From positions 62,001-126,000 of the forward strand of contig JAHBYX010000010.1 of the NCBI GenBank assembly GCA_019635735.1: 64,000 bases of DNA, read 5' to 3'. Shown here in pieces: positions 54,228 through 63,479 of this stretch. The stretch's first letter is position 1, and each line of letters begins with the position of its first letter. Origin of the DNA: Mesorhizobium sp. (GTDB lineage Bacteria; Pseudomonadota; Alphaproteobacteria; Rhizobiales; Rhizobiaceae). Below the pieces are notes generated by a model, which made no database searches, was not told where the DNA came from, and saw only the letters and a list, made by a program, of their open reading frames with translations. The translations under genes were made by a program, and so were the position numbers.

Positions 54228-55073
54228 TCACTCCGACTGCGCGCGCCGTATGTCAGCCGCGAGAGACGCCGGGCCCGCGCTTTCCCACCCTTCGCGGTCG
54301 GCGCGCAGATAGCCGACGAACCGCAGCCGTCCATCGCCGGAGACGGCCTTGAGGGCCACGTCGTCGGGCAGGATTATCTCACGCCCGTAGGTAGCGCGCC
54401 GCGGCAAGCGGAGATCGGGAATCCCGAGATCGATCAGTTCGGTGCAGAAGACGCGCTCGCTTTCGTCCAGCCGGTAGTTGTGATCGAAGCGGCTGCCGAC
54501 CAGGGAAAACAGCCGGACAATGGCCGCTCGCTTCCGGCTTTCGCCGATCTGAGGTCGCAAGACCACAAGACGATCGGTCTCGACGAGACGCGATACGGGC
54601 GTGAGCGTCGTGCCGTGGGCCTGTCCCGATTCGACGATGGATTGACCTCGCCGGACGGCGTCATGGTGCGGCACGACCGCAGGGTCATTCCACAGGCCCA
54701 TCGATTTCAGTTCGCGTTCGGATCCCAGATAGACGGCCGAATGCCCGAACACGCCCGCGCCGGTGTGTCCCGATAGCCGGCCCTTGTTGCTGAAGAGGAA
54801 CACATCCAGCGGCCGTATCTTCGGGCGGACGTGGTCCAGCGTGCCGGTGTTGGTGTCGAGGTAGCCGTGCCGCCACTGGACCTGCGAGATCGCCATGCCG
54901 ATGGCCGGCGCGGCCGGTTCCACGACGCTGATCAGCCAGGGCGGATAGGCGCCGACCTCGTTCTTGTCGCGGCTGGTGGTCGAACACGCCGCGAGCCCCA
55001 GCAGGACGAGCATCCCCAATGTCCTCAGCCCAAGCCGCAAAGTCCGCGCCGCGTGCCGGTCATGTCCCATCAT
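54228..55073 (-). CDS. YiiX/NlpC-P60-like lipoprotein
   Basis: A 281-residue envelope protein. It has a lipoprotein signal (RTLGMLVLLGLAACSTT; lipobox LAAC) and a permuted papain-like fold of the YiiX type. The IRPLDVFLFSNKGRLSGHTGAGVFGHSAVYLGSERELKS region carries the His candidate, and SERVFCTELI the Cys. Such proteins hydrolyse amide or peptide bonds, possibly in cell wall or lipid. Two ATGs are adjacent at 55073 and 55070. A longer reading would run into the tRNA-Asn and is rejected. Confidence 0.78.
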   Translation of the reverse strand: MMGHDRHAARTLRLGLRTLGMLVLLGLAACSTTSRDKNEVGAYPPWLISVVEPAAPAIGMAISQVQWRHGYLDTNTGTLDHVRPKIRPLDVFLFSNKGRLSGHTGAGVFGHSAVYLGSERELKSMGLWNDPAVVPHHDAVRRGQSIVESGQAHGTTLTPVSRLVETDRLVVLRPQIGESRKRAAIVRLFSLVGSRFDHNYRLDESERVFCTELIDLGIPDLRLPRRATYGREIILPDDVALKAVSGDGRLRFVGYLRADREGWESAGPASLAADIRRAQSE

Positions 55074-55216
55074 ATCCCCGCCATCCCACCAGAATGTCTT
55101 TCTGATAGGCGACGCACCGCTGGTCGCCTTGATCAGCGTCAAGCGCAGGAAGATAAGGAGCCGGCCAACGATACTGGCGGCGCGCGCGGGCTGAAATGTC
55201 GAGGTTGCGGAAGGAA

Positions 55217-55291
55217 TGGCTCCCCGGGCCGGATTCGAACCAGCGACCAACCGGTTAACAGCCGGTTGCTCTACCACTGAGCTACCGGGGA
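55217..55291 (-). tRNA. tRNA-Asn (GUU)
   Basis: On the minus strand the gene starts TCCCCGGTAGCTCAGTGG and ends GGTTCGAATCCGGC-CCGGGGA-G-CCA. Acceptor stems pair seven of seven (TCCCCGG with CCGGGGA). The anticodon loop CTGTTAA contains GTT. D- and T-arm consensus elements (GGTAGAGC, GGTTCGAATCC) are in place and CCA is encoded. Confidence 0.95.
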
Positions 55292-55469
55292 ACACTGGTG
55301 CTCGTCAGAGTGCGGTGCCTATAGCAAACCCGTTTCCGATTTGCCAACAGCAAGGTGGCGATTTTTTCGGCGATTTGCCGCATCCGGGTCGAATTCCGGC
55401 ATGTCGGACCCGATATGCGCTGTTGTCGCGCCGGCGCGCGACGATCAGACCGAGTGATGGACGCGGAGA

Positions 55470-55733
55470 ATGGACAAACAGCCCGACAGTGGACGGCCCA
55501 ACCCGAGGATCAGGCTTCTCGGTCGCGAGATCGCGTTGCCGCAGTCGCGGGCGCCGCGCATCGCGATCGGCCTCGGACTGGTGCTGCTGGGCTCGGTCGG
55601 TTTCCTGCCCGTGCTCGGCTTCTGGATGATTCCGCTCGGACTTTTCGTGCTGGCGCACGATTCTCCGACCGTTCGCCGTTTCAACAGGCGCTCGGGCGTG
55701 TGGGTGCGCCGCAAGTTCCAGAAGAAGGGCTGA
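55470..55733 (+). CDS. Small membrane protein between two tRNA genes
   Basis: An 87-residue basic protein with one or two hydrophobic spans (APRIAIGLGLVLLGSVGFLPVLGFWMIPLGLFVLA) between a basic N-terminal part and an Arg-rich C-terminal tail (VRRFNRRSGVWVRRKFQKK). The motif FLPVLGFWMIPLGLFVLAHD resembles the short PGPGW-like membrane proteins. It is probably an inner-membrane protein of unknown function, near the tRNA genes on the plus strand. Confidence 0.65.
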   Translation: MDKQPDSGRPNPRIRLLGREIALPQSRAPRIAIGLGLVLLGSVGFLPVLGFWMIPLGLFVLAHDSPTVRRFNRRSGVWVRRKFQKKG

Positions 55734-55834
55734 AAGGTCACTGCCTGGACGGCAAGGGAAAAGAAACGCAAGCGATCGCCAACGGCTTGTGGGTCAGGAT
55801 TCCCTCTGTTAACAGAGCGCGGTTCCCACCATGA

Positions 55835-55908
55835 GGCCTCGTGGCGGAGTGGTTACGCAGAGGACTGCAAATCCTTGCACCCCGGTTCGATTCCGGGCGA
55901 GGCCTCCA
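55835..55908 (+). tRNA. tRNA-Cys (GCA)
   Basis: The gene starts GGCCTCGTGGCGGAGTGG and ends GGTTCGATTCCGGG-CGAGGCC-T-CCA. Acceptor stems pair seven of seven (GGCCTCG with CGAGGCC). The anticodon loop ACTGCAAAT contains GCA for Cys. CCA is encoded and the T-arm consensus GGTTCGATTCC is present. Confidence 0.95.
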
Positions 55909-55986
55909 GGGTGGGAAGGTTACCGGCCCGCCGCGATGAGTGGGCCTTGATACGGCGATCCTCGTCGCCAAGAGAGCGGGCCGACC

Positions 55987-56643
55987 ATGATGGCAGATTT
56001 CTCCGGGTTGCGGACCAAGATGGTCGATGGGCAGGTCCGCACGACCGACGTGACCTCCCTGCCGCTGCTTGATGCGCTCCTGTCGGTGCCGCGCGAGGAG
56101 TTCGTCCCGGCAGCCCGCAAGAGCCTCGCCTATATCGACGAGGATCTGGAGATTGCCCCCGGACGCTACCTGATGGAACCGTCGCCTTTCGCGCGGATCG
56201 TGCAATTGGCGGATATCCAGCCCGGCGATTTCGTGCTCGATGTCGGCGCGGGCACCGGCTATTCGGCGGCGGTGCTGTCGAAGCTCGCGGGCTCCGTGGT
56301 CGCCCTGGAACAGGACCCGACGCTTGCCGCCAAGGCGCAATCGGTGCTTGCGTCGCTGGGCTACGATACCGTCGCGGTCGTGGAAGGGCCGCTCTCGGCA
56401 GGCTATCCGGCGCAGGCTCCCTATGACGTCATCCTGCTCGAAGGTGCGGTCGAGTCGATCCCGCAGGCGCTCTTCGACCAGCTGAAGGATGGCGGCCGGC
56501 TGCTGGCTGTCGAAGGGCACGGCAATTCCGCCGACGTCCGGGTCTACGTGAAGCAGGGCTCGTCGGTGTCGGCCCGCCGCGCGTTCAACGCCGCCGTCAA
56601 ACCGTTGCCCGGTTTCAACATCGTCCCGACATTCGAGTTTTGA
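55987..56643 (+). CDS. pcm: Protein-L-isoaspartate O-methyltransferase
   Basis: Methylates isoaspartyl residues of damaged proteins so they can be repaired. The 218-residue enzyme has the SAM-binding glycine motif FVLDVGAGTGYSAAVLSKLAG near 80-100, RTTDVTSLPLLDALLSVPREEFVP near the N-terminus, and the post-motif PYDVILLEGAVESIPQALFDQLKDGGRLLAVEG. It is 78 bases after the tRNA-Cys. The tolC gene follows at 175 bases. Confidence 0.93.
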   Translation: MMADFSGLRTKMVDGQVRTTDVTSLPLLDALLSVPREEFVPAARKSLAYIDEDLEIAPGRYLMEPSPFARIVQLADIQPGDFVLDVGAGTGYSAAVLSKLAGSVVALEQDPTLAAKAQSVLASLGYDTVAVVEGPLSAGYPAQAPYDVILLEGAVESIPQALFDQLKDGGRLLAVEGHGNSADVRVYVKQGSSVSARRAFNAAVKPLPGFNIVPTFEF

Positions 56644-56817
56644 CCGCTTGATTTAAATCGGCCATGCAACCATGTTGGCCGGGCGCGAGCGACGAATCTG
56701 CCGGTTGACAAGGCACACGCGTTTCGCGCGACGGGGTGTGCGCTGACCTTACGAGGCTGCCACGCGTAGTCGAGCTGAAACCGGCCATCGGACCGGTGCC
56801 AGGAAACGAGGTCGGTC

Positions 56818-58179
56818 GTGTCGGTTGTTCGCAGATTGGTTGCATTTGGCGTCGCGTCAACCTTGTGGATGAGCGTGACGCCGTCTTACGCCGAGACGAT
56901 TTTCGGCGCACTTTCAAAGGCATATCAGTTCAACTCGGAGCTGAACTCGGCGCGCGCGGGCGTGCGCGTCACGGATGAGAACGTGGCGATCGCCAAGTCC
57001 GGCTACCGGCCGACCATCACCGGATCGAGCAGCATCAACTACGCCTCGCAGGCCGGGTTCCGCATCACGACCGGATCGTTCGGCGTCGCGATTTCGCAGT
57101 CGCTGTTCGACGGCTTCCAGACGCGCAACAATGTGCGCGCGGCCGAAGCCCAGGTGCGCGCCTCGAACGAGGGGTTGCGCAACACCGAGCAGAACATCCT
57201 GTTCAACGCCGCCAGCGCCTACATGGACGTGATCCGCGATCGCCAGATCGCCGTTCTGACCGAGCGCAATCTGCAGTTCCTGGTCGAGCAGGTGCGCGCC
57301 GCGCGCTCGCGCTTCGAGGTCGGCGAGGGCACCCGCACCGACGTGGCGCAGGCGGACGCGAGCCGCTCCGCGGCTGTCGCATCGCTTGCCGCGGCACGCG
57401 CGCAGGCAGCAGCCAGCGAAGCGCTCTACCGGCAGATCGTCGGCGAGGCGCCCGGGAAACTGAATGGTGCAGGGCCGGCCAAGGGCCTGCCCGGCGGGAT
57501 CGACAAGGCGTTCGTGATCGCGGCGTCCGAACATCCGGCGATCATCGCCAACAAGCATCTCGTGGATGCTTCGGACTATTCCGTGAAAGCAGCCGAAGGC
57601 GCGCTTCTGCCGCAGATTTCCGCTTCCGCGGGCGTGTCGCACAATTATTCGGAGACCTTGCCGGGCGTCGGCCAGAACAACGGCTGGAGCGACCGCGCCA
57701 GTATCGGCGCGACGCTCACCGTGCCGATCTATTCCGGCGGCCGCACCTCCGCGACGGTGAGACAGCGCAAGGAGTCGCTCGGCCAGGCACGCATCGAGGT
57801 CGACGTCGCCCACGACCAGGTCCGCCAGGCCGTCGCCGCTGCCTGGACGCAGTTCCAGGCTGCGAAGGAATCGGTCGGGGCGAACCGCGAACTCGTCGCC
57901 GCCGCCCAACTCGCGCTCAACGGCGTGATCGAGGAGCGCAATGTGGGACAGCGCACTACCCTCGATGTACTGAACGCCCAGGCGGACGTGATCAACGCCC
58001 AGATCAACCAGATCAGCTCGGAGCGCAATCTGGTCGTCGCGAGCTACGCGATCATGTCCGCCATCGGCCGACTCAACGTCCGCCAGCTCGGGCTGAGCGT
58101 CGCCGAATACAGGCCGCAGGAACATTACGACGCGGTCAAGAACAAGTGGATCGGACTGCGCACGCCCGACGGGCGGTAA
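56818..58179 (+). CDS. tolC: TolC-family outer membrane efflux protein
   Basis: Outer membrane channel of 453 residues for type I secretion and multidrug efflux. A signal peptide (about 1-25, ending SYAETIF) is followed by two repeats of the OEP alpha-hairpin and beta-barrel units. Conserved pieces include FGALSKAYQFNSELNSAR, QSLFDGFQTRNNVRAAEAQVRAS and PIYSGGRTSATVRQRKESLGQAR. The start is GTG 56818, preceded by a GAGG a few bases upstream. The inner-membrane pump genes are not adjacent, which is normal for the common TolC. Confidence 0.93.
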   Translation: MSVVRRLVAFGVASTLWMSVTPSYAETIFGALSKAYQFNSELNSARAGVRVTDENVAIAKSGYRPTITGSSSINYASQAGFRITTGSFGVAISQSLFDGFQTRNNVRAAEAQVRASNEGLRNTEQNILFNAASAYMDVIRDRQIAVLTERNLQFLVEQVRAARSRFEVGEGTRTDVAQADASRSAAVASLAAARAQAAASEALYRQIVGEAPGKLNGAGPAKGLPGGIDKAFVIAASEHPAIIANKHLVDASDYSVKAAEGALLPQISASAGVSHNYSETLPGVGQNNGWSDRASIGATLTVPIYSGGRTSATVRQRKESLGQARIEVDVAHDQVRQAVAAAWTQFQAAKESVGANRELVAAAQLALNGVIEERNVGQRTTLDVLNAQADVINAQINQISSERNLVVASYAIMSAIGRLNVRQLGLSVAEYRPQEHYDAVKNKWIGLRTPDGR

Positions 58180-58218
58180 CGGTCTCACTTATCCTGTGAG
58201 CAAACCGGATTAATCGGC

Positions 58219-58239
58219 GGCGGGGATTCACCCCCCGCC
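58219..58239. terminator. Hairpin between tolC and popZ
   Basis: GGCGGGG (58219-58225) pairs with CCCCGCC (58233-58239) around a seven-base loop, 39 bases after the tolC stop. There is no U tract, so terminator strength is doubtful. Confidence 0.4.
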
Positions 58240-58304
58240 CTGCATCGGCTACCTTGAAAGCCTGATTCGAAACGCGAATCCTCAGGTGCTCGGGGTGTAG
58301 GGAT

Positions 58305-59015
58305 ATGGCGTCGCAGGCAGCCGAAGCAGTCGTCCAGCAATTGGGGGGCGCCCAGCGCGAGCCCTCGATGGAAGAGATTCTCGCCTCGATCCGGCGGATC
58401 ATCGAGGACAGCGATACGACCCGCTCCGCACAGGAGACCGCGTTTCCGGCGGCCGCCAATACATCCTCTCCCAGCATGGGCGCCCGCGACGTCGAGGCGT
58501 TCCGCGAGGAGCTCCACGCTTCGGCGGAGCCGATCGCGGCATCGCCGCCGTCGGAAACAGTCCCTGTCGCAGAGCCGGTATCATCGGTCGAACGCACCGC
58601 GCCGACGGAGCCGGAAACAGTTCCGGCGGCCCGGACCGAACGTCCGCTGCGCACCGTAACGGCCGAGCCGGCGAGCGATGCCATGGCACGGACCGACTGG
58701 AAGCAGCGCCTCGCCACGCCGGTCGGCTCACCGCCTCCGGCGCCCGAACCGGCGCCCGCGCCGCACGCTGCCGCCAACCTGCCTGAGACGCCGCGCTCCG
58801 CGATCATCTCGGAAGTCGCGGGCCGTCAGGTCGCCGCCGCCTTCGGGGAATTGTCGGACGCCTTCGCGGCGAGCCGCCGCCGCTCCTTCGACGAGGTTGC
58901 CGAGGAAATGATGCGGCCCATGCTGCAGGAGTGGCTGGACAACAATCTGCCGACGCTGGTCGAGCGCCTCGTGCGCGAAGAGATCGAGCGGGTGGCCCGC
59001 GGCGGCGCACGCTGA
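58305..59015 (+). CDS. popZ: Polar organising protein PopZ (DUF2497)
   Basis: A 236-residue polar scaffold protein. Its N-terminus has the PopZ helix EPSMEEILASIRRIIEDSD (about 19-37). A long Pro/Ala/Glu-rich disordered middle follows (about 40-170). The C-terminal helical region FDEVAEEMMRPMLQEWLDNNLPTLVERLVREEIERVA provides oligomerisation. In Caulobacter PopZ anchors ParB-origin complexes and polar factors, and it is also encoded before valS. The valS gene follows at 189 bases. The middle is longer than in some species, as expected of a disordered linker. Confidence 0.92.
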   Translation: MASQAAEAVVQQLGGAQREPSMEEILASIRRIIEDSDTTRSAQETAFPAAANTSSPSMGARDVEAFREELHASAEPIAASPPSETVPVAEPVSSVERTAPTEPETVPAARTERPLRTVTAEPASDAMARTDWKQRLATPVGSPPPAPEPAPAPHAAANLPETPRSAIISEVAGRQVAAAFGELSDAFAASRRRSFDEVAEEMMRPMLQEWLDNNLPTLVERLVREEIERVARGGAR

Positions 59016-59204
59016 TCCGAGCCGGAGCTCGCGTCCATATCCCTAGCATTTCGCGCCAAGCGGCAGGCAAACCGCTCGCTTGCGCGCGGGGCCGCGCCTA
59101 TGTTCCGGCATGCCCGCCGAAACGGCCGCGGGGACGCAGGTTGACAGGCTGACGCCCCTCGGATTTACACGGGCGCTCGTTTCCCAACTGTCCGGACACA
59201 CGCG

Positions 59205-62102
59205 ATGCTCGACAAGACATACGATTCAAAGACGATCGAGCCCCGCATCGCCAAGGCCTGGGAGGACGCGGGCGCATTCCGCGCCGGGGCCGGCGCGGAG
59301 GAAGGGGCGGAGCCCTTCACCATCGTCATCCCGCCGCCCAACGTCACCGGCTCGCTGCACATGGGCCACGCGCTCAACAACACGCTGCAGGACATCCTTG
59401 TCCGGTTCGAACGGATGCGCGGGAAGAACGTGCTCTGGCAGCCGGGGATGGATCATGCGGGCATCGCGACGCAGATGGTGGTCGAGCGGCAGCTGGCCGA
59501 ACGGCAGATCCAACGCCGCAACCTGACGCGCGACGAATTCATCGACAAGGTGTGGGAATGGAAGTCCGAGTCGGGCGGCATCATCGTCAACCAGCTCAAG
59601 CGCCTGGGCGCCTCGTGCGACTGGTCGCGCGAGCGCTTCACGATGGACGAGGGCCTGTCGAAGGCGGTCATCGAGGTCTTCGTCAAGCTTTACCGCGACG
59701 GGCTGATCTACCGCGGCAAGCGGCTGGTGAACTGGGATCCCAAGTTCGAGACGGCGATCTCCGACCTCGAGGTGGAGAACCGCGACGTCGACGGCCACAT
59801 GTGGCATTTCAAGTATCCGCTGGCCGGCGGCGAAACCTATCTCTATGTCGAGAAGGACGAGGGCGGGTACGTCACCTTCCAGGAGGAGCGCGACTACATC
59901 TCCATCGCCACGACCCGCCCGGAGACGATGCTGGGAGACGGTGCGGTCGCGGTGCACCCGTCGGACGCGCGCTACGCGCCGATCGTCGGCAAGCTGTGCG
60001 AGATCCCGGTCGGTCCGAAGGAGCACCGGCGGCTCATCCCGATCATCACCGACGAGTATCCCGACCCGGACTTCGGCTCTGGCGCGGTGAAGATCACCGG
60101 CGCGCACGATTTCAACGACTATCAGGTCGCCCGCCGCAACCGGATCCCGCTCTACCGCCTGATGAACGGCGTCGCCGCGATGCGCGACGACGGCGAGCCC
60201 TATGCCGTCTGCGCCGCGCAGGCGGCCGCGATCGTCGAGAGCGGCGAATTGCCGAGCGAAGCCGAGGTGGATGCGATCAACCTCGTGCCGGACGAGTATC
60301 GCGGCCTTGATCGCTACGAGGCGCGCAAGCTGATCGTCGCGCAGATCAATGCCGATGGCCTCGCCGTCACGGTCGCGGACGCCGAGGGCAACGCGGTGCC
60401 CTATGTGGAATCCAAGAAGATCACGCAGCCCTTCGGCGACCGCTCGGGCGTCGTGATCGAGCCGATGCTGACCGACCAGTGGTTCGCCGACGCAGCGACG
60501 TTGGCGAAGCCCGCCATCGCCTCAGTTCGAGAGGGCCGCACGAACTTCGTCCCTAAAACCTGGGAGAAGACTTACTTCGACTGGATGGAGAACATCGAGC
60601 CCTGGTGCATCTCGCGCCAGCTCTGGTGGGGCCATCAGATCCCGGCCTGGTACGGCCCGGACGGCACGATCTTCGTCGCCAAGTCCGAGGAGGAAGCGCT
60701 GGAGGATGCGGTCCAGTTCTACCTCGCCCACGAAGGACCGTGGAAAGCGTGGGTCGAGGAGCGCCTCGAGACCTTCGAGCCGGGCGCGATCCTGACCCGC
60801 GACGAGGACGTGCTCGACACCTGGTTCTCCTCCGCGCTCTGGCCGTTCTCGACGCTCGGCTGGCCGGAGAAGACCAAGGAACTCGACACCTATTACCAGA
60901 CCGACGTTCTGGTGACCGGCTTCGACATCATTTTCTTCTGGGTGGCCAGGATGATGATGATGGGTCTTCACTTCATGGACGAAGAGCCGTTCCATACTGT
61001 CTACGTCCATGCGCTGGTCCGCGACAAGAACGGCGCCAAGATGTCGAAGTCCAAGGGCAACGTCATCGATCCGCTGGAGCTGATCGACGAATACGGCGCC
61101 GACGCGCTGCGCTTCACGCTGACGATCATGGCGGCGCAGGGCCGCGACGTGAAGCTCGATCCGGCCCGCATCGCCGGCTACCGCAACTTCGGCACCAAGC
61201 TCTGGAACGCCACCCGCTTCGCCGAGATGAACGGCGTCGCGCGCAACGACGAGTTCTGGCTGAACGATGCCAAGCTGACGGTCAACCGCTGGATCCTGAC
61301 CGAACTGACGCGAGCTGCCCGCGAGATCACCGGCGCGATCGAGACCTACCGGTTCAACGAGGCGGCGGGAGCTGCCTACCGCTTCGTCTGGAACACGTTC
61401 TGCGACTGGTACCTGGAACTGCTGAAGCCTGTCTTCATGGGCGACGATGCCGCGGCGAAAGCCGAGTCCCAGGCGGTGGCGGCCTTCGTGCTCGACGAGA
61501 TCTACAAGCTGCTGCACCCGATGATGCCGTTCATGACGGAGGAACTGTGGGCGCATACGGCGGGTCAGGGGGCTTCGCGGGCAACGCTTCTGTGCCATGC
61601 GTCCTGGCCGAATCCCGATTTCGAGGATGCCGAGGCCGCCGCCGAGATCAACTGGCTGGTCGACCTCGTCTCGGGGATCCGCTCGGTTCGGGCCGAGATG
61701 AACGTGCCCCCTTCGGCGATCGCGCCGCTGTGCATTGTCGGCGCCGACAAGGCGACCGAGGCTCGCCTTGAACGCCATGCTGCGGCGATTGCCCGTCTCG
61801 CCCGTGTCGGTCAGGTGGGCCACTCCACGGCGGCACCCAAGGCGTCCGCGCAGATCGTGCTGGGCGAGGCGACCTTTGCACTGCCGCTCGGCGACCTGAT
61901 CGATGTCAAGGCGGAAGCCGCGCGGCTGGCCAAGGAAGTGGCCAAGGTCGAGGGCGAGATCGCCCGTGTCGAAAAGAAGCTCGACAATCCGCAATTCGTC
62001 GCCAAGGCTGCGGAGGAGGTCGTCGAGGCCGAGCGCGAGAAGCTGGCGGAATTCAAGGAACAGCTCGCACGGCTGAAGACGGCGCTGGCGCGCGTCAGCT
62101 GA
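59205..62102 (+). CDS. valS: Valyl-tRNA synthetase
   Basis: Class I synthetase of 965 residues that charges tRNA-Val. The HIGH-like motif is PPNVTGSLHMGHALNN (about 45-60), and the KMSKS motif is GAKMSKSKGNVIDPLELIDEYG (about 608-629). The CP1 editing domain lies between (with TTRPETMLGDGAVAVHP near 240). The C-terminal coiled-coil tail (about 895-962, LGDLIDVKAEAARLAKEVAKVEG and onward) is diagnostic for ValRS. A hairpin terminator follows immediately. The call is secure. Confidence 0.98.
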   Translation: MLDKTYDSKTIEPRIAKAWEDAGAFRAGAGAEEGAEPFTIVIPPPNVTGSLHMGHALNNTLQDILVRFERMRGKNVLWQPGMDHAGIATQMVVERQLAERQIQRRNLTRDEFIDKVWEWKSESGGIIVNQLKRLGASCDWSRERFTMDEGLSKAVIEVFVKLYRDGLIYRGKRLVNWDPKFETAISDLEVENRDVDGHMWHFKYPLAGGETYLYVEKDEGGYVTFQEERDYISIATTRPETMLGDGAVAVHPSDARYAPIVGKLCEIPVGPKEHRRLIPIITDEYPDPDFGSGAVKITGAHDFNDYQVARRNRIPLYRLMNGVAAMRDDGEPYAVCAAQAAAIVESGELPSEAEVDAINLVPDEYRGLDRYEARKLIVAQINADGLAVTVADAEGNAVPYVESKKITQPFGDRSGVVIEPMLTDQWFADAATLAKPAIASVREGRTNFVPKTWEKTYFDWMENIEPWCISRQLWWGHQIPAWYGPDGTIFVAKSEEEALEDAVQFYLAHEGPWKAWVEERLETFEPGAILTRDEDVLDTWFSSALWPFSTLGWPEKTKELDTYYQTDVLVTGFDIIFFWVARMMMMGLHFMDEEPFHTVYVHALVRDKNGAKMSKSKGNVIDPLELIDEYGADALRFTLTIMAAQGRDVKLDPARIAGYRNFGTKLWNATRFAEMNGVARNDEFWLNDAKLTVNRWILTELTRAAREITGAIETYRFNEAAGAAYRFVWNTFCDWYLELLKPVFMGDDAAAKAESQAVAAFVLDEIYKLLHPMMPFMTEELWAHTAGQGASRATLLCHASWPNPDFEDAEAAAEINWLVDLVSGIRSVRAEMNVPPSAIAPLCIVGADKATEARLERHAAAIARLARVGQVGHSTAAPKASAQIVLGEATFALPLGDLIDVKAEAARLAKEVAKVEGEIARVEKKLDNPQFVAKAAEEVVEAEREKLAEFKEQLARLKTALARVS

Positions 62103-62108
62103 CCGAGG

Positions 62109-62132
62109 AGGCGCCGGCCATCGCCGGCGCCT
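62109..62132. terminator. Bidirectional hairpin after valS
   Basis: Perfect ten-base stem AGGCGCCGGC (62109-62118) / GCCGGCGCCT (62123-62132) with a CATC loop, between the valS stop and the convergent membrane-protein stop. The stem is strong, but there is no long U run. Confidence 0.6.
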
Positions 62133-62139
62133 ACTCCCC

Positions 62140-62637
62140 TCAGCGCATTGCCCGCACCAGCCGCCACAACTGCACCGACGCGTAGACCGCAGCGGGCAGT
62201 TGCAGGACGCCGGTGACTTCGAAGAAGACATCGCTTGGCATCTCGTACATCGAGGACGAGAAGGTTTCGCGCGCGGCGCCCTCTCCGCCGATGAAGAAGA
62301 CCAGGTTCTTGACGACGTGGTTGAAGCCGCCCTCGTAGAACCCGATCGCCAGGATGGGGAATACAGCTATCGATACGACCGCCGCCCAGCGCGCGATCGC
62401 CGCCGCCTGGGGCCGGCCGGTGGCTGCGACGTAGAGCAGGCCGATGATCAAAGCCGCGAACGGAATGCTGACGAAGACGATGTGCAGCCGGAACGGCGTG
62501 TCGAAGACGTAAGCGCCCCAGGCGTGGTGCACCGAGGTCAGCAGGAGGATGAACAGGGCCGCGGCGCCGGCGCGGAACTCGGCCGAGCGGAGTTCGTTGC
62601 GCGACATTGGCGCGCCCGAGATGAGTTGAGTGGACAT
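62140..62637 (-). CDS. Four-span membrane protein, probable TetR target
   Basis: A 165-residue integral membrane protein with four spans (AGAAALFILLLTSVHHAWGAYVF; LHIVFVSIPFAALIIGLLYVA; WAAVVSIAVFPILAIGFYEGG; and a C-terminal weak span), with an HHAWGAY pair of His near the first. I do not know the family. GGGAGAA leads into ATG 62637. It is divergent from a TetR-type regulator, with a 13-bp inverted repeat between them, so it is probably repressed by it. Confidence 0.7.
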   Translation of the reverse strand: MSTQLISGAPMSRNELRSAEFRAGAAALFILLLTSVHHAWGAYVFDTPFRLHIVFVSIPFAALIIGLLYVAATGRPQAAAIARWAAVVSIAVFPILAIGFYEGGFNHVVKNLVFFIGGEGAARETFSSSMYEMPSDVFFEVTGVLQLPAAVYASVQLWRLVRAMR

Positions 62638-62702
62638 TCGGGTTCTCCCGGGTTGTTGCGATGGGAGATCGCTAGCGCGATAATGAAAGGTATTGGCGGA
62701 CC

Positions 62703-62736
62703 TTTCCGGGACAGACCGCCCGATCTGTCCCGGAAA
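62703..62736. promoter_or_regulatory. Perfect 13-bp inverted repeat, probable TetR operator
   Basis: TTTCCGGGACAGA (62703-62715) and its exact reverse complement TCTGTCCCGGAAA (62724-62736) flank an eight-base spacer. The dyad lies between the divergent membrane-protein gene (start 66 bases away) and the TetR gene (start 36 bases away), the expected place for a shared operator. It could also form an RNA hairpin. Confidence 0.6.
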
Positions 62737-62771
62737 CGGTCGCTTTGACGTTCCACGACAACGGGGCGACC

Positions 62772-63359
62772 ATGGCCATCGATAGACGTGTCCAACGAAC
62801 CCGGCAGGCTCTCTACGACGCGGTCGTGAGATTGATACTGGTGCAGCCGTACGACGATATCTGTGTGCATGACATCGCCGCCGAGGCGGGCGTCGGGCGA
62901 TCCACGTTCTATGCCCATTTCGGTTCCAAGGACGAACTGGTCGCGTGCAGCCTCGAACGACTGCGGCCGGTGCTGCAGGGCGGTCGTGCGGCGCAGCTCG
63001 AACAGCCGCGGATCGAATCCTGCCAGGGCACGCTGGCGCTGCTGCGCCACATGCACGGCCATCGCGCGCTGTTGACGGCTTTGGAGGGGACCGCGGGCCA
63101 TCCGATCGTGCTGGCGGCGATCCGCGAGGAACTGGCGCGCTTCCTCGGGGTTTTCGCTCGGCCGGGCCTCCATCGCGGGATGCCCCGCAAGCTCATCCTC
63201 GATTTCATCACCGGCACGTTCATGTCGGTCGCGACGTGGTGGCTCACGGAACGGCCGGAGATTTCGGCCGAGGAGGTCGACGCGATGTTTCACCGGCTGG
63301 TCGGCGGCGGCATTCCCGACGGCTTCTTCGTCGAGGACGCGCGCAGGTTCGCCGCCTAG
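62772..63359 (+). CDS. TetR-family transcriptional regulator
   Basis: A 195-residue repressor. The N-terminal helix-turn-helix has ICVHDIAAEAGVGRSTFYAHFGSKDEL (about 31-57), the standard TetR pattern. The remaining helices form a ligand-binding domain of unknown specificity (TALLRHMHGHRALLTALEG; TGTFMSVATWWLTERPEIS). It is divergent from the membrane protein and preceded by the inverted repeat, consistent with autorepression. ATG 62772 is chosen; a TTG 27 bases upstream lies closer to the repeat. Confidence 0.88.
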   Translation: MAIDRRVQRTRQALYDAVVRLILVQPYDDICVHDIAAEAGVGRSTFYAHFGSKDELVACSLERLRPVLQGGRAAQLEQPRIESCQGTLALLRHMHGHRALLTALEGTAGHPIVLAAIREELARFLGVFARPGLHRGMPRKLILDFITGTFMSVATWWLTERPEISAEEVDAMFHRLVGGGIPDGFFVEDARRFAA

Positions 63360-63479
63360 AGCGGGCGGGGCACTGCCGTCAGGGCGATTCAGCAGGACTT
63401 GCCTGCATCCGAAGGTCTGGTCAGGCGGGCCGTTAGCGCATAAAGACTTCGGACACGCAAAGAACAGCCAGGATCGGAA

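Noticed and set aside
54700..55295. Longer N-terminus for the YiiX-like lipoprotein
   Set aside because: The extension would read through the tRNA-Asn gene; the signal peptide fits ATG 55073/55070.
55209..55910. tRNA-Asn and tRNA-Cys as integration (att) sites
   Set aside because: No integrase, duplicated tRNA end or composition change is visible on either side.
60522..62231. 569-residue reading frame on the minus strand across valS
   Set aside because: It lies entirely over confident valS coding sequence, is rich in Arg, Gly, Asp and Glu as expected from GC-rich antisense frames, and shows no domain.
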